9,104 nt of DNA from JASGDC01 sp047605865 (lineage in GTDB: Bacteria > Actinomycetota > Actinomycetes > Actinomycetales > Micrococcaceae), in contig JASGFC010000038.1 of assembly GCA_047605865.1 (NCBI GenBank), positions 1 to 9,104 on the forward strand, in the 5' to 3' direction. The notes beneath the pieces are model-generated. The model did not search any database, had not been told where the DNA came from, and was given only the letters and a program-made list of their open reading frames with translations. The translations under genes and the position numbers were made by a program. Positions 1 to 6,959 of this stretch are shown piece by piece (position 1 is the first letter of the stretch; each line of letters starts with the position of its first letter).

Positions 1-17
1 AACCATTGAAATGGCTG

Positions 18-23
18 TATTCT
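18..23 (+). promoter_or_regulatory. Candidate -10 hexamer of a leaderless guaA promoter
   Basis: TATTCT fits the TAnnnT -10 pattern of actinobacterial promoters and ends 7 nt before the guaA ATG, which would put the transcription start on or next to the start codon. The -35 region falls mostly outside the window. Support is positional, strengthened by the missing Shine-Dalgarno sequence and the similar arrangement at galU. Confidence 0.35.
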
Positions 24-30
24 TGTAGCT

Positions 31-1599
31 ATGACGGAGAAAGTTTTAGTTGTTGATTTTGGTGCGCAGTATGCGCAGTTAATTGCTCGTCGTGTGCGTG
101 AGGCTCATGTTTATTCTGAGGTTGTTCCACACACTTGGTCTGTAGAGAAAATTCTTGCGCAGCAGCCAGATGCAATTATCCTTTCAGGTGGTCCTTCAAG
201 TGTTTATGCTGATAAAGCCCCAAAAGTAGACCCTCAACTTTTTGAAGCGGGCATTCCCATCCTTGGTATTTGTTACGGTTTCCAAGCGATGGCTGATGCT
301 CTTGGTGGAACGGTAGCAAAAACTGGGTTACGTGAGTTTGGTTCAACACCAACACAGCTACTTGATAGTGCTTCTGATTCCTGCCTTTTAGCAGGTTTTC
401 CTTCCTCGCATAACTCGTGGATGAGTCATGGTGATAGTGTTCATACTGCTCCACAAGGTTTTAAGGTTCTAGCTGAAACTTCAGGGGCTAAAGTAGCTGC
501 TTTTGCTGATGAAGATCGAAAACTCTACGGCGTGCAGTGGCATCCTGAAGTGAATAATTCTGAAAATGGTCAACAGATTATTGAGAATTTTTTGCACGAT
601 GGTGCTGGTCTTTCAGGTACTTGGACTACAGATAATGTCATTGATACTCAAGTTGAGAAAATCCGTCAACAAGTTGGTTCTGCCCACGTGTTATGTGCTT
701 TGTCCGGTGGTGTAGACTCTGCTGTTGCTGCGGCTTTAGTTCAAAAGGCTATTGGAGATCAACTGCATTGTGTTTTCGTAGATCATGGTTTATTACGCCA
801 AGATGAAGCAGAACAAGTGGAGCAAGACTTTGTAGCTTCAACGGGAGCTAAACTTTTTGTTGCCGATGAAAAGCAACGATTCCTCTCTGCTTTGGCTGGA
901 GTTAGTGAACCAGAAGAAAAACGCAAAATTATTGGCAGAGAGTTTATTCGCTCTTTTGAAACAGCTGTCAGAGAAGTTGCTACCTCTGCTGAAACTTCAG
1001 GTGAAAGTATTAAATTCTTAGTTCAAGGTACTCTATACCCTGATGTTGTTGAATCCGGTGGCGGAGAAGGTGCTGCAAACATTAAGAGCCACCACAACGT
1101 AGGTGGTTTGCCAGATGATTTACAATTTGAGTTGATTGAACCTTTAAGAGATCTATTTAAAGACGAAGTCCGTGCCGTAGGTAAAGAGTTGGGTCTGCCG
1201 GCAGAAATTGTACAACGGCAACCTTTTCCAGGCCCTGGTTTAGCTATTCGTATCGTAGGTGAGGTAACAGAATCTCGCTTAGCAACACTGCGAGCTGCAG
1301 ATGCGATTGCTCGTGAAGAACTAACTAATTCTGGTTTAGATGAGCAAGTATGGCAGATGCCAGTTGTGCTTTTAGCTGATGTTCGAAGCGTTGGTGTGCA
1401 AGGTGATGGTAGAACGTATGGGCATCCTATCGTGCTACGCCCAGTCACGAGCGAAGACGCTATGACTGCAGATTGGACTAGATTACCGTATGACTTACTT
1501 GCTAAAATTTCTAATAGGATTACGAATGAAGTTTTAGATGTAAACCGTGTAGTATTAGATGTAACAAGTAAGCCACCTGGAACTATTGAGTGGGAATAA
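31..1599 (+). CDS. guaA: GMP synthase (glutamine-hydrolysing)
   Basis: Converts XMP to GMP using ATP and glutamine-derived ammonia, the last step of cytoplasmic GMP synthesis. The 522 residues match the usual length (about 520-525). The N-terminal class I amidotransferase domain carries the nucleophile Cys81 in GICYGFQ and the His171/Glu173 pair in VQWHPEV. The ATP-pyrophosphatase domain has its P-loop SGGVDS at 225-230. The C-terminal dimerisation/XMP-binding domain ends in the canonical KPPGTIEWE. The ATG at 31 is the only reasonable start: the frame is closed by TGA at 7-9 and there is no ATG, GTG or TTG between. No Shine-Dalgarno sequence precedes it; a TATTCT hexamer 7 nt upstream suggests a leaderless transcript. 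The helicase-like gene starts 25 bp after the stop, so cotranscription is likely. Confidence 0.98.
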   Translation: MTEKVLVVDFGAQYAQLIARRVREAHVYSEVVPHTWSVEKILAQQPDAIILSGGPSSVYADKAPKVDPQLFEAGIPILGICYGFQAMADALGGTVAKTGLREFGSTPTQLLDSASDSCLLAGFPSSHNSWMSHGDSVHTAPQGFKVLAETSGAKVAAFADEDRKLYGVQWHPEVNNSENGQQIIENFLHDGAGLSGTWTTDNVIDTQVEKIRQQVGSAHVLCALSGGVDSAVAAALVQKAIGDQLHCVFVDHGLLRQDEAEQVEQDFVASTGAKLFVADEKQRFLSALAGVSEPEEKRKIIGREFIRSFETAVREVATSAETSGESIKFLVQGTLYPDVVESGGGEGAANIKSHHNVGGLPDDLQFELIEPLRDLFKDEVRAVGKELGLPAEIVQRQPFPGPGLAIRIVGEVTESRLATLRAADAIAREELTNSGLDEQVWQMPVVLLADVRSVGVQGDGRTYGHPIVLRPVTSEDAMTADWTRLPYDLLAKISNRITNEVLDVNRVVLDVTSKPPGTIEWE

Positions 1600-1613
1600 A
1601 ACAAGACGGCAAA

Positions 1614-1618
1614 GAGGG
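1614..1618 (+). promoter_or_regulatory. Ribosome binding site fixing a GTG start
   Basis: GAGGG lies 6 nt upstream of the GTG at 1625. It selects this GTG over the GTG at 1621, which is in another frame. It contrasts with guaA and galU, which have no such site, and fits an internal gene on a shared mRNA. Confidence 0.6.
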
Positions 1619-1624
1619 TAGTGC

Positions 1625-4600
1625 GTGTCTAAAAAAAAGAAAAAATCAGAAGAAAAATTATCTCTCAAAGCAGTTGTGACTGGTCGTGAATCTGATGCGA
1701 ATGAGCCAATTGCTACTGAGGCGAATCCTCAAACTGAAATAGAGGATAAGCCTCCGATGCTGCCATCAGAGTATATGGCCAGCAAAACAGTTAACGTTAC
1801 GCTCAAAAAAGAAGGTGACCAAGTAGTCACCATTACAGAAGATAGCACTGATGAACCTCAAGAAGCTGAAGATTACACTGTTGAAGAACTGGTTGCCCAT
1901 GATGTTAAACCAGAAGTAAAAGAGAAACCAAAGCAATCAAATATTTGGCAAATCTGGGAAGAGCAACTTCAACAATATGGTGGTAAACAAAGCCTACTAT
2001 TCTTTGAAAGCAACCCTGAAAAGTACATAGACCTTACGAACGCAGATTCTTCAGGTTTAGCACAATTACTAGGTGGTAGAAAGACCAGGCTTTCTCATCT
2101 TTTACGTGAACGTACTCCTTTCCGTCAAGGTCTCATTACCGCAAATGCTTTATTGCGAAAAATGTATGAACTTGCTGCAGAACAAGGCATTGACAGTGCT
2201 TTTATGGCCTGTGGTCTCGTTTCTGCTAAAGGCCGTGATGGTAAAGAAATTCATGCTCCTTTACTCCTGAGTCGTATTCAATTTGAGCCACGTGAAGGTG
2301 AAGAAGATTACGATGTCCAAATTTCACGTTCTGTAGGTATTAATCCAGCACTGGTTCGCTGGTTCTGGACCAACTACCGTATTGATTTAACTACATTAGG
2401 CCTTGAAGAGCTGGCAAACGCTGGTTTTAGGCTTGAAGTACTGCCAACTCTTGACCGAGTTAAAGCTGTTTCTTCAACCCATGTAGACGTTAAAACAGAA
2501 ATCGGTTATTACATCGGTACTTTCGCAGACCTTGAAATTGTGCACCCACAAGATGTTATCGATCCGAAAAAGACCTTACTTGCAGCTCTTGCTGGTGAAG
2601 ACGATGCACTAGAAGTGTATAAGGATAAAGACAATTTCAAACCAGTAGTTCAGCTAGATGATCGTGAACCGGAAAAAGAATTCCTTCTCCTTGATGCTGA
2701 TGCTGAACAACAAGCTGTTATTGATGCTGCTGGCGAAGGGCAAAATGTCACAGTTCGCACGCCTCCAGGTTCAGGCGCTACTCAAACTGCAGTCAATGTC
2801 CTAGGTACTCTTGTTTCTCTTGGTAAACGTGTTCTGGTTGTGGCAGAGCGTCGTGCTGAGATTTCAGATGTTCTAGATAAACTCAAAGAGCTCCACTTAG
2901 ATCATCTAGTTCTTGATGTAAGCCAAGCTCCAGATGTTAAGCCACAGCTTATTAATTCATTGCTTTGTCATGAAAAGGCAGAGCCTAAAGATGTAGCTGA
3001 ACTATATGAAACTCTTAATTCTCAACGTGCTCAGTTGAAACAACATGTGGAGTCTTTGCATGAATTACGCCCTGAGTGGCGTTGTTCAGCTTTAGATGCA
3101 ATGAAGAAGCTAGCGGCTATGAATCAGCTTCCAATTCCACCGCAAACTCAGGTACGTTTGGATCGTGCAACCTTGTCAAAGACTTTAGACCGTACTACTA
3201 CTCGGAAAATGTTTGATGAGATTGCTCAACTAGGATATTTCCAAGACGGTACGCACCATAGCCAATGGTATCGTGCCGATATTCACAATAAAAAAGATGT
3301 TGAGATTGCCAAGAAGCTAGCTCAAGGTTTAGCGTATAAAGATTTTCCAGAACTTGTGCAACAAATGACTGCTATCGCAAAGTATTCTAATATCCGTTTG
3401 GCTAGAACGCCACAAGGATGGGGTCACCAACTTAAAGTTCTCATTTCCGTGCAAGAAAGTTTAGATACCTTCCAGCCAGATATTTTTGGTGTGGAACTCA
3501 GCGAAATGATTGCTGCAACTGCTCCTGCTTCATGGCGTCGTGCTGAAGATGTACAAATTGGTGCAATAGCAAGGAATCGTTTGAAGAAACAAGCAAAGAG
3601 TTTGATTCTTGAGGAAACTTCAATTCCAGTAGACCTCCATGAGGCATTGATTAGTGTTCAAGGGCAGTCACAACTGTGGGATGAGTTTGCTGTTGATGAT
3701 TCCTTACCTCGAGTTCATCAAAACACTCAGTTAGTCTACAACAACTACTTAGAGGTTATGGATAAGCTAAGTCAACTCTCTCAATACCTTGAAACTACCT
3801 ATGCTGGTGGTTCTCTATCTAAAATGCGGTATCAAGACCTTCAAAGTCGGCTAAACTCTCTAGCAGACGATGAAACTGTTCTTGAGAATCTGCCACGCAC
3901 CAATGCGCTTGATGAGCGCCTGACTGATCGTGGTTTTAAAGATTTACTTGAAGATTGTATTGCTCGTAGGGTGCCAACAAGTCAACTACCTCAAGAGATT
4001 GAACTTGCTTGGTGGCAGTCAGTGCTTGAAGAAATGATTAAGACCGAAAAAGACAGCATCAACCTTGCTGATGGGCCTTCATTGCGTAAACTTCAAGCTG
4101 AGTATCGCCTCAACGATAAAGCGCATATTGCATCGTGTGCACAGCGTTTGGCTTACCACATGAAAGAAGGATGGGATGAAGCAGTTCAAGTCCACCCTCA
4201 TCAAGCCAATGAACTCAGAGAGCTACTACGTGCTTATGCTGCTCCACTGCTACACGTATGGCAAGTTGCCCCAGATTTGTTGAATTTCTTAACACCTATT
4301 TGGATTGCTTCACCAGCCTCAATCAATGATATTCCTCGTGGAGTTCGTTTTGATACTGTTATGATTCTCAATGCGGCAAAAACTAATGTGGTTTCAGTTT
4401 TACCTGCCATTTCACGAGCTAGCCAAGTGATTGCTTTTGGTGATGATAGTCTTGCTGGCCCACAGCCTTTTACTGTAGAAATTTCTCAAGAACCACTTCG
4501 TTACGGAGCTGGACAAGATTCTCGCTCTGCTTTAGAAGCTTTAGATGCAGTATCAGTTCCGTTAAAGTTACGTACTATGTACCGTACTGCAGATGAGAAA

Positions 4601-5767
4601 CTTGTTGAATTCTTACGCGAACAAGATTATTACAGTGATGTGAAACGTCTGCCGTTAGCTTCAACACTATTAGGCATTGAACCAGGTTTAAGTGTTCAAT
4701 ATGTTGCAAAGAATACTGGAATGGCTAATGGTGTTGATGGTTCTGTTGAATCTGTTGATGGCGAAGTCGATCATGTCATTCAAATGATTTTGCAGCATGT
4801 TCGCCGTAAGCCTGAAGAGAGCCTTGCTGTTATTACTGCTAGTAAGCTTCACGCTGATCGCTTAACAGATGCTTATATTGCGGCAATGGGCCAATACCCA
4901 GAGTTAGCTGTCTTTAACAAGCGTCATAACCATGTAGAACCTTTTGTGGCATTAGAGATTGAGCAAGCCTACGGTGTGATTCGCGAAAATATTATTTTCA
5001 GCCTTGGTTATGGACAAACTCCACACGGACGTGTGATTCATAACTTTGGTCCACTATCTGAAGCTGATGGTAAAGACTTATTCATTCAAGCCTTAACCCG
5101 TGGACAGAAAACGTTAACTTTTGTTTCATGTTTCAAAGCTGAAGATCTTGATGAAGCACGTTTAAAGTACGGTGCTAAAGGTGTCTATGAACTCCTAAAG
5201 TTCGCTGAAGAACACGGACTAACTGCAAATTATGGACAGAAGCTGATGCTTAAACAACCAGAAGTAACTTCTGGTACCCCTGATTCTTCTGACCCATTGA
5301 CGCAAGATTTAGTCAGTCGTTTAGAAAACCGTGGCGTTAGAACACAACAAAAGTATGGGCAAGAAGTAGACGTTGCAGCATACTCTAGTGGACTAGTACA
5401 GGGTAGAAAGCTTAAAGACACCTTTGGTGAAGACGTGCGTCCACTTGCCATAGAGTCTGATGGAACAGCTAAGTACCGCTACATGAGCGTTCGCGAGCGT
5501 AACAGAATCAGGCCACAAATGTTTGAGACATATGGATGGCGATACATGCCTTTATGGTCAACAGAGGTTTTCACAAACCCAGATTTGTGTGCTGTATCAA
5601 TTGACTCCTATCTTCAAGGTGCAACAGATGAAACTCCAGCCCCTGAGCTTGAAGAAGATACTACCAATTCCGATGATGCTCACAGCAAAGGTATAGATGA
5701 AGAGAAAGAATCTGAACTCGAAAGACTTTCCTCAAGCTCAGAAGAAACCGGAAACCAAGAAGCCTAA
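1625..5767 (+). CDS. DUF4011-type SF1 helicase-like protein with degenerate ATPase motifs and C-terminal nuclease-like domain
   Basis: 1380 residues. Residues 1-105 are charged and probably disordered (Lys-rich start, then acidic). A DUF4011-like region spans about 106-300 (HAPLLL at 210-215, NPALV at 240-244). The helicase core begins about 353. Motif I reads TPPGSGATQT (379-388), with Ala385 where family members have the P-loop Lys; motif Ia is GKRVLVVAERRAE from 400. A long helical insert follows. Motif II reads VMILNAAK (912-919) where DEAS is expected; motif III is GDDSLAGPQPF (939-949), without the usual Gln. YRTADE (986-991), IIFSLGYG (1123-1130), FGPLS (1141-1145) and ALTRGQ with Arg1159 still mark motifs IV-VI. 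A REase_MTES_1575/Vsr-like domain (about 1220-1320) has VDVAA with Asp1249, IESDG with Glu1277, and GWRYMPLWSTEVF (1304-1316). ATP hydrolysis is unlikely; the role is unknown, perhaps nucleic-acid binding or scaffolding. Codon use resembles its neighbours. The true C-terminus may lie in another frame (see 5697-5891). Confidence 0.88.
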   Translation: MSKKKKKSEEKLSLKAVVTGRESDANEPIATEANPQTEIEDKPPMLPSEYMASKTVNVTLKKEGDQVVTITEDSTDEPQEAEDYTVEELVAHDVKPEVKEKPKQSNIWQIWEEQLQQYGGKQSLLFFESNPEKYIDLTNADSSGLAQLLGGRKTRLSHLLRERTPFRQGLITANALLRKMYELAAEQGIDSAFMACGLVSAKGRDGKEIHAPLLLSRIQFEPREGEEDYDVQISRSVGINPALVRWFWTNYRIDLTTLGLEELANAGFRLEVLPTLDRVKAVSSTHVDVKTEIGYYIGTFADLEIVHPQDVIDPKKTLLAALAGEDDALEVYKDKDNFKPVVQLDDREPEKEFLLLDADAEQQAVIDAAGEGQNVTVRTPPGSGATQTAVNVLGTLVSLGKRVLVVAERRAEISDVLDKLKELHLDHLVLDVSQAPDVKPQLINSLLCHEKAEPKDVAELYETLNSQRAQLKQHVESLHELRPEWRCSALDAMKKLAAMNQLPIPPQTQVRLDRATLSKTLDRTTTRKMFDEIAQLGYFQDGTHHSQWYRADIHNKKDVEIAKKLAQGLAYKDFPELVQQMTAIAKYSNIRLARTPQGWGHQLKVLISVQESLDTFQPDIFGVELSEMIAATAPASWRRAEDVQIGAIARNRLKKQAKSLILEETSIPVDLHEALISVQGQSQLWDEFAVDDSLPRVHQNTQLVYNNYLEVMDKLSQLSQYLETTYAGGSLSKMRYQDLQSRLNSLADDETVLENLPRTNALDERLTDRGFKDLLEDCIARRVPTSQLPQEIELAWWQSVLEEMIKTEKDSINLADGPSLRKLQAEYRLNDKAHIASCAQRLAYHMKEGWDEAVQVHPHQANELRELLRAYAAPLLHVWQVAPDLLNFLTPIWIASPASINDIPRGVRFDTVMILNAAKTNVVSVLPAISRASQVIAFGDDSLAGPQPFTVEISQEPLRYGAGQDSRSALEALDAVSVPLKLRTMYRTADEKLVEFLREQDYYSDVKRLPLASTLLGIEPGLSVQYVAKNTGMANGVDGSVESVDGEVDHVIQMILQHVRRKPEESLAVITASKLHADRLTDAYIAAMGQYPELAVFNKRHNHVEPFVALEIEQAYGVIRENIIFSLGYGQTPHGRVIHNFGPLSEADGKDLFIQALTRGQKTLTFVSCFKAEDLDEARLKYGAKGVYELLKFAEEHGLTANYGQKLMLKQPEVTSGTPDSSDPLTQDLVSRLENRGVRTQQKYGQEVDVAAYSSGLVQGRKLKDTFGEDVRPLAIESDGTAKYRYMSVRERNRIRPQMFETYGWRYMPLWSTEVFTNPDLCAVSIDSYLQGATDETPAPELEEDTTNSDDAHSKGIDEEKESELERLSSSSEETGNQEA
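1631..1645 (+). repeat. A8-G-A6 homopolymeric tract in codons 3-7
   Basis: Eight A, one G and six A directly follow the second codon of the helicase-like gene and encode its Lys run. Runs of this length can mediate polymerase slippage, in replication or transcription, and indels in reads. Loss or gain of one A would close the frame early. The tract is seen directly; any functional role is inference. Confidence 0.6.
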
Positions 5768-5891
5768 ACCTGCTGTCAGCTTGTCTCAGTCAGTTTTGAA
5801 GCAGAAAGCCACTTCTGACGTAGACACCGATGTCAATGCCTCTGGGAAGGATCAATGGTACCAGGAGCAGCGCCCTCCTCATTGGGAGTAA
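5697..5891 (+). other. Out-of-frame continuation of the helicase-like gene, probable displaced C-terminal tail
   Basis: This frame is +1 relative to the helicase-like CDS, open from just after TAG at 5694-5696 to TAA at 5889-5891. Past the annotated stop at 5767 it continues KPKPAVSLSQSVLK and ends DQWYQEQRPPHWE. The linker composition (Lys, Pro, Gln) resembles a low-complexity tail, and the W..EQRPPHW ending resembles C-terminal tails I recall from actinobacterial proteins, including large helicases. It has no start signal of its own. The reading is that a 1-nt shift between 5697 and 5764 joins it to the upstream frame, adding about 41 residues beyond the present stop. It would overlap the convergent minus-strand gene by 59 bp. 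Alternatives are chance or a sequencing indel. Confidence 0.5.
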
Positions 5892-6282
5892 AAGTTTGCA
5901 ATCTGATGAGAAACTTTTCATGCTGGGCTTTGGCAACTTCCACAGCCTGCTTTTCTGGAACCTGTAACACTATAGTTCTTGGTGAGCTTGAAAGGACTTT
6001 GAGATTTGAAAAGTCCTTTTGAGAAGCCAGAAGAGTAACTGTAACAGTATCATTTTCAGAAATTGACGCCAAAATACTTTCATCAACGTTACTTAAAGGT
6101 ACAGCTTGGTGTTTAGCTGCCAAAGCTTGAGGCGGTTTAACCGTAGGGTTTAAGGTGTTAATCTGTGGGCAATGTTGCTCTGGTGGTTTTACAGCATTAA
6201 TGATGATAGTGAAGAATAAAGCTGCTATTACAATGAGCAAGGGTTTTCTATAGCGTGCTGCCAGTGCTAAAATCTTTTCCAT
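5833..6282 (-). CDS. Small membrane-anchored SAF/CpaB (RcpC)-like protein
   Basis: 149 residues. A basic N-terminus (MEKILALAARYRKP) leads into one hydrophobic segment at about 14-31, then an outward-facing domain. The stretch 77-131 (NDTVTVTLLAS, KVLSSS, TIVLQVPEKQAVEVAKAQ) has the pattern of the domain that follows SAF in CpaB/RcpC-type proteins: GDxVDV, a Val-Leu strand, then V(P)xxxAxxxAxA. The upstream SAF half, normally with a dLPaGtxL motif, is hard to recognise, so it looks shortened. Actinobacteria commonly carry such a SAF protein beside the cyclo-ligase, often with an FmdB-like zinc ribbon that is absent here. GGTGG lies 4 nt before the ATG. It lies 75 bp downstream of the cyclo-ligase gene and probably shares its mRNA. 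Function unknown; a pilus assembly role is not supported because no pilus genes are nearby. Confidence 0.8.
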   Translation of the reverse strand: MEKILALAARYRKPLLIVIAALFFTIIINAVKPPEQHCPQINTLNPTVKPPQALAAKHQAVPLSNVDESILASISENDTVTVTLLASQKDFSNLKVLSSSPRTIVLQVPEKQAVEVAKAQHEKFLIRLQTFTPNEEGAAPGTIDPSQRH

Positions 6283-6357
6283 CTAGCCACCATAACCAAA
6301 CCCAGTATCGAGTAAAACCTTTGTGGAGAAACTTAAATGTTCCTTAAAAGCTGCAAT

Positions 6358-6939
6358 CTAGAATGTGTAAATTTCTCCAGCAGAAGTGATTGCGTAATCA
6401 ACTTTAATATCGTGCTCTTCAACGGGTAAGTCTTGGATTATTTCCTCAGGATAAACCAGAGCTACCATTTTTTGTTTCGCATCCAAATTTTCAAGCGCAC
6501 GATCATAAAATCCGCCGCCTTGCCCCAAACGGCTACCATTGTTGCTCACTGCAAGAGCAGGAACAACGAAAAGGTCTATAGCTTCCCTTGGCGTGCTGGC
6601 TATTGATTCTGAAATTTCATAAAATCCTGGAATCTCAGCTTGATGCAATTCTTTTTGTGATGTAAAAGTTTTCCATTCAAGAGTTTTTCCAGCACGATAC
6701 GGCAAGAAAATGGTATGCCCATCGTTGTGTAAATCTTGAATTAAGGAATGTGTATCTGGTTCTGTTCCATAAGAATAGTACAGGGCAATAGCGGATTTTT
6801 GGAGTTGGAGAGCTGAAAGTAATTTCCTGAAAGCAGGTGTTATAGAAGTTTGAAGCTCATGATGTTTTCGTTGTGCTCGCAGTAATTTTCGTGTTTCGGT
6901 TTTATTACTAAAAGCAAAAAATTCATGGTTAGCGTTCAT
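6358..6939 (-). CDS. 5-formyltetrahydrofolate cyclo-ligase (5,10-methenyltetrahydrofolate synthetase)
   Basis: Catalyses ATP-dependent cyclisation of 5-formyltetrahydrofolate to 5,10-methenyltetrahydrofolate, recycling this storage folate in the cytoplasm. 193 residues, normal for the family. Recognisable elements are the N-terminal basic helix KTETRKLLRAQR (13-24), the YYSYGTEPDT segment (54-63), VVPALAV (125-131), the nucleotide-binding signature GSRLGQGGGFYDRAL (135-149), and the C-terminal LPVEEHDIKVDYAIT (171-185). The ATG at 6939 is required because no other start lies between it and the conserved helix, and none lies just upstream. AGGA (6953-6950) sits 10 nt before it. The start codon is only 20 bp from that of divergent galU, so its promoter probably lies inside the galU 5' coding region. 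Confidence 0.95.
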   Translation of the reverse strand: MNANHEFFAFSNKTETRKLLRAQRKHHELQTSITPAFRKLLSALQLQKSAIALYYSYGTEPDTHSLIQDLHNDGHTIFLPYRAGKTLEWKTFTSQKELHQAEIPGFYEISESIASTPREAIDLFVVPALAVSNNGSRLGQGGGFYDRALENLDAKQKMVALVYPEEIIQDLPVEEHDIKVDYAITSAGEIYTF

Positions 6940-6947
6940 AGGTATAG

Positions 6948-6953
6948 TATCCT
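6948..6953 (+). promoter_or_regulatory. Candidate -10 hexamer of a leaderless galU promoter
   Basis: TATCCT ends 6 nt before the galU ATG, exactly -12 to -7 if transcription starts on the A of ATG. An overlapping alternative, TATAGT at 6943-6948, would give a leader of only a few nucleotides. No Shine-Dalgarno sequence is present and the in-frame TAA at 6957-6959 abuts the ATG. No good -35 is visible. Confidence 0.4.
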
Positions 6954-6959
6954 GAATAA

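Noticed and set aside
176..454. Minus-strand 92-codon open frame inside guaA
   Set aside because: Antisense to the conserved amidotransferase domain; no family resemblance.
1023..1604. Long minus-strand open frame (193 codons) inside guaA
   Set aside because: It lies antisense to conserved GMP synthase sequence, is rich in Ser/Thr/Arg as antisense frames of real genes often are, has no recognisable domain, and its position is fully explained by guaA.
2073..2270. Small plus-strand frames within the helicase-like gene, also the minus-strand one at 5230-5451
   Set aside because: They overlap DUF4011 and nuclease-like domain sequence in another frame and have no convincing start signals.
1625..5767. 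Reading the large helicase/nuclease-like gene as a phage-defence system
   Set aside because: DUF4011-helicase-nuclease proteins can look defence-like, but here the ATPase motifs are missing, codon use matches the housekeeping neighbours, and there are no companion defence genes, methylases or mobile elements.
5802..5817. CAGAA-N6-TTCTG hairpin between the convergent genes as a terminator
   Set aside because: Five-bp stem without a T-run, and inside the probable frameshifted tail.
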